Assembly: GCA_033977485.1 (NCBI GenBank)
Contig: CM066988.1
Span: 5,788,501 to 5,852,500, forward strand
DNA: 64,000 nucleotides
Direction: 5' to 3'
Source of the DNA: Hydrangea macrophylla
Lineage: Eukaryota > Streptophyta > Magnoliopsida > Cornales > Hydrangeaceae
The notes below the pieces were generated by a model that was not told the DNA's origin, made no database searches, and saw nothing but the letters and a program-made list of their open reading frames with translations. Positions 44,201 to 55,783 of the stretch are shown here, piece after piece (position 1 is the stretch's first letter; each line of letters opens with the position of its first letter). A program made the translations under genes and the position numbers.

Positions 44201-45473
44201 TCATTCTCTTTTCTCAGCATTCTGTACATCGAATTCTGCCAACGTCTCCAATGCTCGCCATTCTCTAACCATTAAGGAGGCGATCGTCTCACGAGTCTGC
44301 CGACTCAAAGCATCAGCGACCACATTAGCTTTGCCAGGGTGGTATTCTGACATAAGGTCGTAATCTTTGATCAGCTCCATCCATCTGTGTTGCCTCATGT
44401 TGAACTCTTTCTGTGTGAACAAATATTTCAGACTCTTGTGATCGGAGAATAAATCAGACTTCTCACTGTAGAGATAGTGTCTCCAAATCTTGAGCGCAAA
44501 AACTACTGCAGCCAATTCCAGGTCGTGAATGGGATAGTTTAACTCGTTCGTCTTTAGCTGTCTGGATCCATAGGCGATAACTCTGCTATCTTGCATAATT
44601 TCACACCCTAGTCCTTGATATGACGCGTCACTAAAGATAGTGAACTTTTCATCAGGCTTGGGTATAGCTAGTACCGGTGCGGTAGTGAGTCTCTCTTTCA
44701 ATTCCAGAAAGGCCCGCTCATGCTTCTCTGTCCAGTCAAACTTCAAATTCTTCTTCGTAAACCCAGTCAAAGGAGCTGCTATCTTGGAGAATCCCTCAAC
44801 AAATCTCTGATAATAGCCGGCGAGTCCATAAAAACTCTAAACTTCTATAGGATTGCTCGGCCTAACCCAGTTTGACACAGCATCTATCTTGGATGAATCC
44901 ACGAAAATTCCCTGGGATGACACGTTGTGTCCCAAAAATTTCACTTCTTGCAACCAGAACTCGCACGTATTGAACTTGGCATATAAGTGATGGTCCTTAA
45001 GCGTCTGCATCGCAATTCGTAGGTGTTGTTCGTGTTCTTCTCCTGACTTAGAATAGATCAAAATATCATCTATAAAGACGATGACAAACTGATCCAAATA
45101 AGGCCTGAACACTCTATTCATCACATCCATAAACACTACGGGGGCGTTCGTCATTCCAAACGGCATTACCAAAAACTCATAGTGACCATATCAGGTTCTA
45201 AAAGCAGTCTTAGGTATGTCTTCCTTCCGTACCCTCAAATGATGATATCCCAACCTTAGGTATATCTTGAAAAATGTCGTAGCTCCTTGTAGTTCAAACA
45301 AGTCATCGATCAGAGCCAAGGGATACTTGTTCTTGATAGTCACGAGGTTCAGTTCTCGGTAGTCGATACACAACCGAAGTGTTCCATCCTTCTTCTTTAC
45401 AAATAACACCGGTGCTCCCCAAGGCGATGTACTTGGACGTACAAAACTTAGGTTCTCGAGCTCTTAAACTTGT
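44201..45473 (-). pseudogene. Reverse transcriptase-RNase H of Tekay-2
   Basis: Frames 45191-45409 ([20 protein letters not shown]), 44837-45172 ([33 protein letters not shown] with FIDD intact; [12 protein letters not shown]) and 44201-44770 ([49 protein letters not shown]) cover the whole RT-RNase H. Single stops separate them, at about 45190 and 44836, and a frame break lies near 44775. The RNase H piece of 189 codons is uninterrupted. Confidence 0.88.
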
Positions 45474-45475
45474 CC

Positions 45476-46072
45476 CTATAATTCTAACAGTTCGGTGGGG
45501 GCCATTCTGTAGGGGACCTTAGTGATCAGAATAGTACCTGGTATAAACTCAATACAGAACTCTATACTTCTCTCAAGTGGTAGACCAGAAACGTCTTGAA
45601 ATACTTCTTTGAAGTCCTTGACTACAGGTATAGACAATGCTGTCGCTTCTGTACTGACGACTTCGATGTTTGCTAAACATCTGGTGAGGAACATGTCTCC
45701 CGAAGGGTTACATTGAAAATCAAAGGATTGATTCTCGTTGTCAGGGAATGTAATTCTCTTCCTCGCACAATCCAGCTTCGCTTGATTTTGAGAGAGCCAA
45801 TCCATTCCCAGGATTATGTCAAACTCTTTCATCGATATAACAATCATCCTTGCACGGATTTCATGGTCTCCTAGCCGTAAAGGACAATCCTTGCACACGT
45901 GTCCTAATCTGACTGCAGCTCCTAATGGTGAGGTAGCCCTCAAAGCTTTCTCTAAACGATGAGGTAAGATACCTAATCTCTGAATTGTATTAACAAATAT
46001 GAACGAAAGAGCAGCACCAGTATAAAATAAAACTTTAAGTTGGGAGTTAAACAAAGTCAAAGTACCTTCCAC
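45476..46072 (-). pseudogene. Aspartic protease region of Tekay-2
   Basis: A 198-codon frame starts MEGTLTLFNSQLKVLF. The active site, D-T-G in the family, reads YTGAALSFI. The catalytic aspartate is now tyrosine, so the protease is dead although the frame is open. FDIILGMDWLSQNQAKLDC and the link to RT (IPGTILITKVPYRMAPTEL) follow. It is homologous to 2484-2843. Confidence 0.85.
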
Positions 46073-47176
46073 TGCATGCTGATCAGGTTAAGCTTCTCCA
46101 TAATCTCCTTCATCATAAATAGTTTCGTCATATCCAGCAGCATCTGGGATGACAGCATTCAAGCGAGTCTAATTCTGTTGACCATAGGTCACTTGCTTAG
46201 GGGCAGTACAGAACTTCCTAATGTGACCTGATTCGCCACAATAGTAGCAAACTATGCCTTGCTGAGCAGCACACCTTGGTGCCTTGCAATCTCAAGCAAG
46301 ATGACCGGGGTTACCACAGTTGAAACATTTTCTAGCGCTACTTCCTTCACCAACTCGAGGTTGAGTCGGATAGGTGATAGCTTGGGTCTTCTTACTTTCG
46401 TCAAAATTCCTCTTCTGCCCTTGGGTACGATTCATTGGTGGTCAATTCCCAAAATTACCCCTCTGAGGCGGCCGAAATTTGAATTGCTTCCGATTTACTC
46501 GAGCATCTTCTTCCAAATCAGTGGCCAGGCCGACTAGTTCTTTGAAAGACTTATCTAAGTGGTCGAGAGTCAGGCGACGAATCTGCGGTGTCAGCCCTTG
46601 GTTATACTTACGGATCCTCTTTTCTTTGGTATCAACCATGTGAGGGGCAAATCGAGATAGCCTCTCGAACTGCGTAGTGTACTCTTGTACCGACTTAGTC
46701 CCCTGAGTCAAATCCATGAATTCTTTCTCCCTTCTGTGCCTTTCTATAGCTGGGAAATCCTTCTCTAGAAACATTCCCTTAAATGTAGTCCATGTCATTC
46801 CTGTCCCAGATTCATTCCTGATGGTAGCTGTGACTAAATCCCACCAATCTGCGACAGCATAAGTCAATTGGAAAGTAGCTAACCTCCTCTTGTCCATCTC
46901 GTTGCAATGGACAGCTTCGAACATGCGGTCCATCTGTCTTAACCATTTTTCCGCTTTCCATGGTTCCGCAGTACCCGCAAACTGCTCGGGCCTTAGCACA
47001 TGGAATCTCTCCAGTAGCTTATCTCTAGTCTGATGGCCTTGTTGGTTATCATTCGTATAACTGATTCTTTCCAAGTGTCTGACAAATGCTTCGAACATCC
47101 CCGTAGGATCGGTAGCCTCAGGTGCTCCCTCGATCAAATTCCTGTCTCTTCTCGGTCTCCCAGCCATTCTATGCAT
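46073..47176 (-). pseudogene. gag: gag of Tekay-2
   Basis: Start at 47176 with MHRMAGRPRRDRNLIE. The capsid core (TYAVADWWDLVTATIRNESG; FLEKDFPAIERHRREKEFMD; SVQEYTTQFERLSRFAPHMV) is open to a stop at 46442. Two zinc knuckles follow: CFNCGNPGHLA*DC, with a stop at 46292-46294, and CYYCGESGHIRKFC. Both keep the CCHC residues. A few stops aside, this is a nearly complete chromovirus Gag. No intact start signal needs to be assumed beyond the ATG. Confidence 0.85.
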
Positions 47177-47653
47177 GATAGTGATAATGAGGAAAATGCA
47201 TGCAACAAAAGTATAAAGCAGTTTTAAATGAAAACAACATCAAAAGAGTATTTATATATATAACTTCTTGTCAAGTCGATACAAAAAGCGTGTATGATCA
47301 GGTCAATGCCTACCCTATCTATATGGGTTAGAATGCATATGTCCATGCAAGAGTTAATGCCAAAAATGGGGTTATTGCCCTATACTGTAATGCATGTTAT
47401 TACAGATTGCAAAAATAGATAGAGCTAATAGTCAAAAGTAGTTAATATGTACAAAATCATATCTAGAATGTCAATCGTCTCCATAAGCAGCTATCAGGAG
47501 ATCTAGCGAGTCGACGTGGCAAAATCTCTAAACAAGGAACGGGCCCACCAAATCAAAATCAGAGCTCTGAGAGGTCGACGAGGAAGCAAGCGCTGGGGCA
47601 TCTGCCTCAACTGGCACCTCCTCAGGCAGAACTAGCTCAAGTGCTAGCTCCTC
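47177..47653 (-). other. Tekay-2 leader between the extra ORF and gag
   Basis: No frame of note. It is AT-rich near 47200-47500 with a TATATATA run. Presumably untranslated leader sequence containing the packaging region. Confidence 0.5.
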
Positions 47654-48091
47654 CTAGAGCTTAACGGCGAGGTCATCTAGACCTATGCCATCCTCTACAT
47701 CCTTTCCACCTACTGGAACCAAATGAACAGCTTTAGCATCGTCCTCAGCGATGGGAACCATTGGCGGAGGCATCTCTAGTTGTGCGGGATGGGCATGCAC
47801 AACCTGGTTCTCAAAGGGGAAATAGAAAGCATCGCTATCAACTAGTCTCAGAATCTCAACTAGCACAAAACGCTGAGCCTCCGCGAAATAGCGTATCTCA
47901 AGGCGAATACGTGTCAAATCAACTATCCCTACCATGTGAACCTGGTGCCACATATCTGATACTATAGTCGTCGTGGCCAACTGCTCAATGGCGGTGTGAT
48001 ATAAATCGAGAAAAACTGAGACTACTGCCCCGGGAGTCACCAAATGTCCTCCAAACCCATCTGGTACGTAGAGCGGCTGAGCTGAGTCCAT
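47654..48091 (-). CDS. Unknown 145-codon ORF between PBS and gag of Tekay-2
   Basis: An uninterrupted sense-strand frame starts at ATG 48091 (MDSAQPLYVPDGFGGHLVTP) and ends at 47654. It lies about 180 bp after the PBS and about 480 bp before the gag ATG. The middle is Val/Leu/Ile-rich and helix-like (ATTTIVSDMWHQVHMVGIVD). The tail is acidic with Pro (EMPPPMVPIAEDDAKAVHLV). There is no signal peptide, zinc knuckle or other motif I recognise. Tekay-1 has only about 240 bp between PBS and gag and lacks it. It could be an acquired gene piece, an N-terminal Gag extension or a fortuitous frame. Its openness in an otherwise mutated element is notable. Confidence 0.4.
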   Translation of the reverse strand: MDSAQPLYVPDGFGGHLVTPGAVVSVFLDLYHTAIEQLATTTIVSDMWHQVHMVGIVDLTRIRLEIRYFAEAQRFVLVEILRLVDSDAFYFPFENQVVHAHPAQLEMPPPMVPIAEDDAKAVHLVPVGGKDVEDGIGLDDLAVKL

Positions 48092-48268
48092 ACCTGATAA
48101 AAAGGTACTAACTTAAATCAGGAAAAAGATAATCTTAGCCGTTTGGGTAACTGAGTCTATCCTAGCTGTCGTATCATCGGGTGTGTAAAGCTTAAGCTAA
48201 CAGATCCTGGAATCGGGTCTAAACTGGTAAACCCTAACGTGGCTAAACTATCTTGAGATAAATAATAA

Positions 48269-48284
48269 CCTGGCTCTGATACCA
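48269..48284 (-). other. Primer-binding site, tRNA-Met type (Tekay-2)
   Basis: The minus strand reads TGGTATCAGAGCCAGG, 8 bp after the LTR end (GCGTGACA). Identical to the Tekay-1 site. Confidence 0.9.
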
Positions 48285-48292
48285 CTAAATCC

Positions 48293-51127
48293 TGTCACGC
48301 CCCGATGTAGCATAAATATGGAAAGCGTTTAATTTCCTTTATGGACCCGTAAGTCGCGACAGTTTGAAGGATCGATTTCGTCCCAAACGTCGAACAACAT
48401 AAAACCATGATCAGAGTAAAGAAATCAAGACTTACAAATATTTTTCTAACTTATTACATATTACAATACGGGGTCAACAAAGGCACAAGCTGCCTTAAAA
48501 CAAAACAATACCTATTGTCTATTACAGTCATCCTTATAACAAAACAGTCTATAACTTAAAACATAGGGTATTGATAACAGTTCTATCTTCCAAAGCAGCC
48601 GATCTCAATTTGCATAATCATAGGGTCCAGCATAGTCATAACCTGAAAAGCCTGAACACGAATGTCCAGGGCACATCAGTGCCGTCAGCTTCAAGAAGCT
48701 GGTGAGTATTAAAAACATAACTTTGAATGTAACACATACTCAATTACCATTTTCCAATTCCCATTTAATTCAACAAGTTTATATTAAAGCAAGGAGTTCA
48801 TTATAGAAAAACAACCACAACATCATATGAAAGATATAATTCATATATATGACCATGTATGAAAACAATGCACCATCTCATCCTACCGACTCTTTTCTCT
48901 CGACAAACACAACAACCCACTATCTGACACGAGTGTCCTTGTAATACTCCGATAGCCACACTTTAGCACAGGGGTGCCAGGGAATGTCCAGTTTGCCTCA
49001 CACTCTGGTCCAGGGTACAAGGGAGTGCCCAATACCTCACACTTTAGTACCTAATCTGCCTCGCAAATACCGGAGGTAACCTCACGCAGTATCCAGACTC
49101 GGGTACCAGGGAGTGTCTATAGGGCACACTTTAGCACTACCATGGGTGCTAGGGAATGTGCAAGTTCGGCGTCACATACTTTAACGCTTCCATGGGCGTC
49201 AGGGAGTGTCCAGTTTTGCCACCGTCGCACTTCAAAGATACTCTCATCGCAATCTCAACATATCACTCTTTGGTACACAATTACCAGGAAGTGTCCACAA
49301 CACAATCTCAACCACACACTGTTTACCACACTGACCATTACTCTTTTCTACACTGGCCATCATTTACACTCACCATGCACATACAACTGACTCTACATGT
49401 ATGTCATGACACTTAAACAAAAGTAAAATGTTGAACTATAGGAACAACGGGCGTACGGGGATTGTTATGTCGTAATACATCATTTTAATCGTCCAAACAT
49501 AATCCAATAGGTTTTTGTTTTAGTAAATTTTCCCAACCAGAGCTTTAAAAGTCGTTAAAATATCACCCAAATAGTTCCTTAACATAAAACAAGCAAAAAC
49601 CTGAAACTGTCAAAAGTAGCGCGTGTGGCCGCGCTCGTTCGCGCGGGCCGCTCGCGTGATATGCCCATTTTCCATTTTCTTTTAAAAACCTTTTCTGTCT
49701 GCCTGGAACCAGCCACCTCGCGCGAGCCGCTCGCGCGATCACACGCACGAGTTAATGCAGAAGCTTCGTCTTCTTCCCCAGAATTCCCCTATTTCAGTTT
49801 TAAGGGGTCTTTTTGACCCATTTTGCAATCTGGATTAAAACATGGCATGTAATATATGGATTTCTTTGTTTTTCGACGAGGATTATGAATCTACGATCAA
49901 TTTAACATGAATCCAAACGTAGATCACGAATTTTACAAAAAACTAAAAGATGATAAAACTTAATTTCTAATATACTTTTTCCTATGAACAAATTAAGCTA
50001 TAAAACTTTAAACATAGCATCTGCAACATGTAATCTTTCATTTTCATCTAAGAAAATGGATTTTGATTGAGATTGAAAAATCTTGATTTCAAGCTATGGA
50101 TTTCCTACATAAGAACATAAATGGAGATTTCTAAATTAAACTATGTAAATAGAAATCAAGGCATGAATTACATTAGAAGTGAGTTAATAATACTCACTGA
50201 TTTGATAAGGAGTAGAGAATTGTTGAGAAAGAAGATAAATATAAGAAACCCAATTGAAGCTTCAAGCTATGGATGATCAAGCTTCTACTCTCTCTCAATA
50301 TCTGAAATTAAACTCTCAAACTCTTTCTCTTTTCTCTCTGTGTTCTCTCTAAACTCTCTCAATATCAATGTGGAAGAAAATAGATTGTGTGCTCAAGAGA
50401 GAGAGGGTTGCGAGTTATAAAGCCAAATAAGAACTTGGAGGCCAAGTTCTCCCAAGTTCACTCTACAAAATGATTTTATTATCTAATTTATAATCCAAAC
50501 AATGCAGTTATACAAGATCAATACATAAGTGTGTGTATATAACAACTGTAGAAAGATTGAAAGGGTGCTATAGACAAGTAGGGGTCAAAAGTGGGTGTTT
50601 GGGAAATGGAACTTATGGTACATCATTAACACACCCAAGACAAGTCTAACCAAACAAGGCCTAAGCCAATGATGAGTTACCATAAATGGAAAGTAAAGTA
50701 AGTGTCAAATCTTACTTTACATCACTTCCAAAATCTGTGGAAGTTTAATCTGGCGCTGACAGTTTTGAACATAAACTGGTATTTTCGCGGCGCGGTGTTC
50801 ACCACAAAAATACAGAAAATTCATTTTAACGTAAGAAATGGTTTTCTGGTTTTATAAAAATACAGTTTGTATTAAGAGAAAACATTTCCACCGTTTTGAA
50901 ATACAGACTTTGAAATCCAACACAGGTATGACTTAATTTTATAAATTTACAGTTTAGCCCCAATAAGAATTTCAAATATGAAATAAAGCAAGTAATAAAT
51001 TCTAAGCATAAGAATTGTAATTAGATAAGTGCAGACAATATAATTTGATTTTTAAATATGACAATGCAAATACAGATTAATTATGGAACTGTCAATTTAA
51101 GATTAAATGAAAATACAGGTTGTTACA
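48293..51127 (-). repeat. 5' LTR of Tekay-2
   Basis: 2835 bp, matching 39829-42692 with scattered mostly transition differences and small indels (for example, a shorter CpG cluster at 49618-49740). Confidence 0.92.
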
Positions 51128-51263
51128 GAAACCCAGGTGGAGGTTGCGGCCGCTGCTGCTTCAATTCTTCCATGAACTTCGAAACTTTGGCTAGGCTATC
51201 GGACTGCTGGCTTATGGTTGCTCCCAACTCGATAACCTTGTTTTCTAACTCTTCTTGATTCAT
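51128..51263 (-). pseudogene. gag: gag N-terminus of Tat-2
   Basis: The minus strand starts at ATG 51263 with MNQEELENKVIELGATISQQ and continues SDSLAKVSKFMEELKQQRPQ PPPGF. A coiled-coil-like start is followed by a Gln/Pro-rich stretch. It is cut at 51128 by Tekay-2 (duplicated bases GAAAC) and resumes at 39828 with another PPPGFEPPPHENN stretch. Confidence 0.8.
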
Positions 51264-52562
51264 GCTGAAGCAAGCTGTCGGACTGATTCTGACCAAATGA
51301 TTATCTGAACTTCTGACCCAAGGCGAGGATCCCAGCTGCTGACTTCGGAAATCTACACTGACCTGACAGATTTCGAGAGGACTAGATCAGATTTTAACAG
51401 TGATGACTTTAGATAGGCAAATGACAGTGATGTTAACAAACTTGGACTGACTCGTGTAAGACTGATCGAGACAGTGCGTGCAGATTGGTAAGAATAGTGT
51501 ATGCAAATGAGACAAGAACTCGAATGTAAGCCCTAATCTATATGATGCTCCTATTTCTAACAGATAAAAATTAAACAACTAAGGTCCTAACCATATAGAG
51601 TGTGCCAACTTTACTTTCCAGTACGATCACCAAGGGATAACAGGGGTTTCCAGGGTTTTATGAAGGTTTCTAGGAGAGAGTGGGCATTTCTAGATGATTT
51701 GGGCAGAGAGGCTGGGATTTTTGGATAATCTGGGAGATTTGGGCAGAGCTTCTGGGAAAACAAGTACTTTGGGTATTTTTGGGAAAATTGGACAGATTTT
51801 TTGGGAGAAACTAGTTAATAGGGTTATATCTGGGATATCTGGATAGAGTTTCTGGGAGAAACTGGTTAATATGGTTATATCTGGGATATCTGGACAGAGT
51901 TTCTGGGAGAAACTGGTTAATATGGTTATACCAGAGTTTCTGGGAGAAACTGGTTAATATGTGATGATGGTGATTATACTGTCTAGCAGGTTTTCATACT
52001 CCTATGTCTTAGGACCAACAAACAAGGTTTGCGGTGTATATCTTTGTGAGCATGGAGCAGACATCCTTGTCATGGTGCCTAGGCAGGTCAACTCAATGTG
52101 ATCACATGTGAGTGATTGCCTTGGGAATCATAAGAAAGAGGTTCTGCCCCATGCCACATAAGCGTCTACACCGTGCAAGTAATCCCGTCAGGACATACAG
52201 GAGTTATATCATATTGTTAATCTGAAAAGATAAATGAACAGTCCTATGAAAGGTTCTATAGGAATCTATATACAAAGGCTAGGTTTAGTCAAAGAGGGTC
52301 CGTTGACGAGAGTTCCAACATACCATCAGAGAGACAGTACGGAGGTTTTTAATCTTTTTGATATACCTTGGAAGGTACAGTATCAACGGTGACTTGTGCC
52401 CTGGCACAGGAAGACCTAAACAATGTCAACGCCGCGTTTCAGACACAGTCGAAGGAGGAAAATGTAAAGTGCAATGCGGTGAACCAGACACAGTAAAAAT
52501 GTGATTTTAAGGATGGTTCTTATGAGTCAAACCTCTATATTATTTTGTTTTAAAATAAAAGT
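51264..52562 (-). other. Tat-2 5' leader with a 51-bp tandem repeat
   Basis: No coding region. A GGGAGAAACTGGTTAATATG unit recurs at 51803, 51854, 51905 and 51942 (period 51 bp, last unit shortened to 37). The leader between PBS and gag of Tat elements is usually long. Confidence 0.75.
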
Positions 52563-52579
52563 CCCCAACAGAGTCGCCA
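52563..52579 (-). other. Primer-binding site of Tat-2 (TGGCGACTC type)
   Basis: The minus strand reads TGGCGACTCTGTTGGGG, three bases after the 5' LTR end. It is not the tRNA-Met type. Similar sites in Ogre/Tat elements have been assigned to tRNA-Arg; that assignment is from memory and unverified here. Confidence 0.7.
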
Positions 52580-52582
52580 GAT

Positions 52583-55500
52583 TGTGGACACGCAGCGTTC
52601 CACCACTTTGCTTATTTTTGTGTTTGAAATTTATTCGGATCAAAGAAAAGAAAAGGGTCTGTTGAAAACAGATACAGAGTCCCCACTTGGTCTTTAAGGT
52701 ACCAAGAAACCTAATTTTGACTCACCCAAATGGATAAAGGGCACTGGCCCTTCATAACGAAAGAACTTGGCTCGAGGTTTTGGTACGAGAGAGGAAGGAG
52801 CCTTTGTCATGACTAAAACACCCTCAACTTGCCCCGTCTTATGCTATGTATGGTTCAACAATTAATACTATGATAGTATATTACATCACATAAGAAAATT
52901 TAAAATAAAAGATCTAAAGATAAGATATCATTCATAAGATCTAAGCCAAGTATCACACAATGCAATGTGAAAGATCACACAAAACAAACCTAGGAAAAAT
53001 TGTCTAATCACATATCAAGTAATTAAGTTTCCCTAATCTAGAGGGGACATGAATTTTTCTTGAAACAAATAAATCAAAGAAAACAAGGATGCTTAGCAAG
53101 CTAGAATGATGCATGTTCATCTTTGAGAAAAGAAGATCTCTCAATCCCCGGGACAGATGAGAAAGGATGATTAGATCGAGGGGAAGCATGAACGTGTGAT
53201 CATGATCATTCCTTATAATCTTCTTAGATTAGGAGTTACAAAAACCCCAAATCTTTGCATGGATGCAATGTCTGTATCTAGAATGTGCCAAGGTTGTAGT
53301 GTGTTTTATGTTCATAGATTCCTAGAATGACTTAGAAGTCTAGAATGTGTATATATGAATGACTGAAATCATCATGGAATATGTGCAAATGTAGTATAAA
53401 CTACTTCCTAAGACATGAGCTAATTTGGAGTGCATGTAAGCATCAAATCAAAGGATGAAAGTATAAGTATGCTTGTTGTGAATAATAGACAGAACAGTAA
53501 CATGATCTTTTGGAAATTGAAAGGAGGGGTTAGGAATGTTTTCAATGCATGATTGTTTTTATGGAGATATTACTTATTGTGTCTAAAAAACAACCCAAAA
53601 GTCCAATCTTTAATACCTATCACAGATTGAGAGAAATCATATAAACAACAGAGGTTAATCAGAAACAGAGTCCGTATTGTCGACTGAAATGTTAAAAAAT
53701 CCTAGAAAATGAAAACAAAAGATCTAGAGGCCAACATTATACAGACAGTTCCCTAAGACATTTAAGTTCAAGGGAAAAATAAGTTGGGACCACTCTTTTT
53801 GGAAATATTTTCTGTAAAAATAAGTTGAAAGTCAACCTAGCTGCTGTGACAGCAGAGGCAGAATGTTTGGAAGGAATGTTTGGACAAAAATAGACCTCTT
53901 TCAAGTGCTTCCATGTCCAGCCAAAAATCATGGATGTTCTACAATGAGTTAGAAAGACTTTTCAAGTGGTCTTGCATTCATATATTGAGTATTGAACTCA
54001 AAATAATTCTTTGATGTTAAATGACTCACTTTTTTAAAGGTTTGAGAAAATAAGGTTTATTTCTTAAAAATCAAAATGAGGGGTTTAAGAGGGGGTTTTG
54101 AAATAGATGTTTTGAAAACATATTTTCAATACTTAATTAATATTATAACCACTTAAAATGTCAACATCAAACTCATCATCAAGAACCTCCAAGATTGTTG
54201 GAAAGAATTATTTACATTTTAAAGACAACTTCATGAATACATAGGAATGTATTGAAGTTGAAATCATCATCTATCAAACATGTTTTTGAGGTCAAGAGCT
54301 ACTATCCATAAGGATTCACTCACTTAAAACTTCATGTCATCATCTAGATGATGATAGACTAGTAAGTAAATAAAGAAAACAAAAAAAGAAATGAGGTAAG
54401 AGAAGATGAACAAATATAAACAAGCAAGTATATAAACAATCAATAGATGATATTCAATGATGTATTGGACTTGTAGCTTGGTGTTTCACTCATATGTGGT
54501 GACACTGGACCTGGAAATAACTTCCTCTCTCATAAATGCTCACTAAAATGGTGGTTGGGTGTATTGAATATGAAGCAAAATGGAAGTAATGAAGTAAAAA
54601 CAAAGTTTAGAACTCACTTTCTTGTTTGAAAATCAAATAAGGAAGCTTCTTTTCTCTCTATTCTAACCTTATCTCTACTACTTTCTCTCTAAAACTTTTC
54701 AAAACTTACATTTGACACCCCCAAAATGAGAAGTCAAGGGGGGTTTATATAGGCGAATTTGGGATGGTTTTGGGGTTTTAGAAGTACTCCTATTGGTCCC
54801 AAACATCTATGAACATAGAACTACGTCGTTTTGGTTTTCAATTAATCAAAATGAACCCCCAATAGAAATTACAAAAAACACCATTTTGGAGGAGAGTGCC
54901 GCGGCGGCAGTGGGCCACTGCCGCGGCAGCACTGCTCCTCATTCGTCCAGATAATCCTTTTTAGGCCCCCATAGGTTCCGGTATTCACGAAAAGGCCCTA
55001 TTTCGTCCGATATTCACAGAAAATGCATACGAACTCCAAATTAAGGTTGTGATATATTGTTGAAAAGGTAATGGAGTCTACTTTACATAAAAAATAGTTC
55101 GGGGATAGGTCACTTTGAAAAGTTTTGCGGTATTCGCGATAAAAGCCGATTTGATCGCCTTTTTCACCTTCAGAAATTCATAATAAATTCGTTTTAAATC
55201 CAAAAATTATGTGCGACATACCGTTGAAAAGATATCGACCTCTAGTATCTATGAAAATTATTTGGAAAATGATACAGTGCTCCAGCTTCAAAGTCAACTT
55301 TTGATCAAACTGGTCAAACTTGGGATTCCCAAGAAGTGCTGGAAACCTCTGGGAGCTCCCAAGAGCTGACGTTTTGGTTCGATTTTCTTGTAAAACTCAT
55401 TTTGATACTTTCTACATGATCTAGAATGATCCGGGAATTTTTTGGCAAATTTGGAAGATTTTGGTCAACCTTGGTCAAACCTTGGTCAAACTAGTCAACG

Positions 55501-55778
55501 GGGACTTTCTGGGTACTTTCGGGACCTCTGGGGGCCGACGATTTCATCTGGTCTTGCTTTAGAAATTATTTTATTATTTTTCTTACGACGTAGCACATTT
55601 CCAGAACATTTGGTCCGAATCCGGGAGCGTTTGGGCTTTCAGGGGTATTTTGGTCATTCTGAGCATTGTGAGAGATAGAACTGACTTCCAGGAGTCCTTT
55701 TGAGTCTTTTACGATCATTTTGAATCACCAAGCTATGGGTCTCCTAAATCTAATAGCCGACAAAATGGGGTGTCTACA
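52583..55778 (-). repeat. 5' LTR of Tat-2
   Basis: TGTGGACACGC to GGTGTCTACA, 3196 bp, with the minus-strand TATA box at 54744-54751. It is more diverged from its partner than the Tekay-2 LTRs are from each other. A nearly perfect GC-rich inverted repeat (GCGGCGGCAGTGG / CCACTGCCGCGGC) lies at 54898-54928. Confidence 0.9.
54744..54751 (-). promoter_or_regulatory. TATA box in the Tat-2 5' LTR
   Basis: TATATAAA on the minus strand (TTTATATA on the plus strand), in the context CGCCTATATAAACCCCC. Transcription would start about 30 bp to its left and run through gag-pol. Confidence 0.6.
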
Positions 55779-55783
55779 CCTTG

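Larger units (their letters stand above)
39829..51127 (-). mobile_element. Tekay-2: Ty3/gypsy chromovirus (Tekay/Del-like), minus strand, nested in Tat-2 gag
   Basis: LTRs at 39829-42692 and 48293-51127 run from TGTCACGCCCC to GGTTGTTACA on the plus strand. The target duplication GAAAC (39824-39828 and 51128-51132) is perfect. On the minus strand the order is PBS, extra ORF, gag, protease, RT-RNase H, integrase, chromodomain, polypurine tract. LTRs look about 3 percent different in the first 300 bp by eye, mostly C/T and G/A changes. Each gene has only a few lesions, so it is the youngest retrotransposon here. Confidence 0.92.
16224..55778 (-). mobile_element. Tat-2: Tat-lineage Ty3/gypsy element with 3.2-kb LTRs, minus strand
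   Basis: The LTRs at 16224-19428 and 52583-55778 begin TGTGGACACGC and end GGTGTCTACA on the plus strand. They are flanked by the perfect 5-bp duplication CCTTG (16219-16223 and 55779-55783). Coding order on the minus strand is gag, protease with G-patch, RT, RNase H, second RNase H, integrase, then a long 3' noncoding part. The second RNase H and the TGGCGACTC-type primer site fit the Tat/Ogre group. Without the two later insertions (CACTA and Tekay-2) the element would be about 16.5 kb. Confidence 0.9.
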
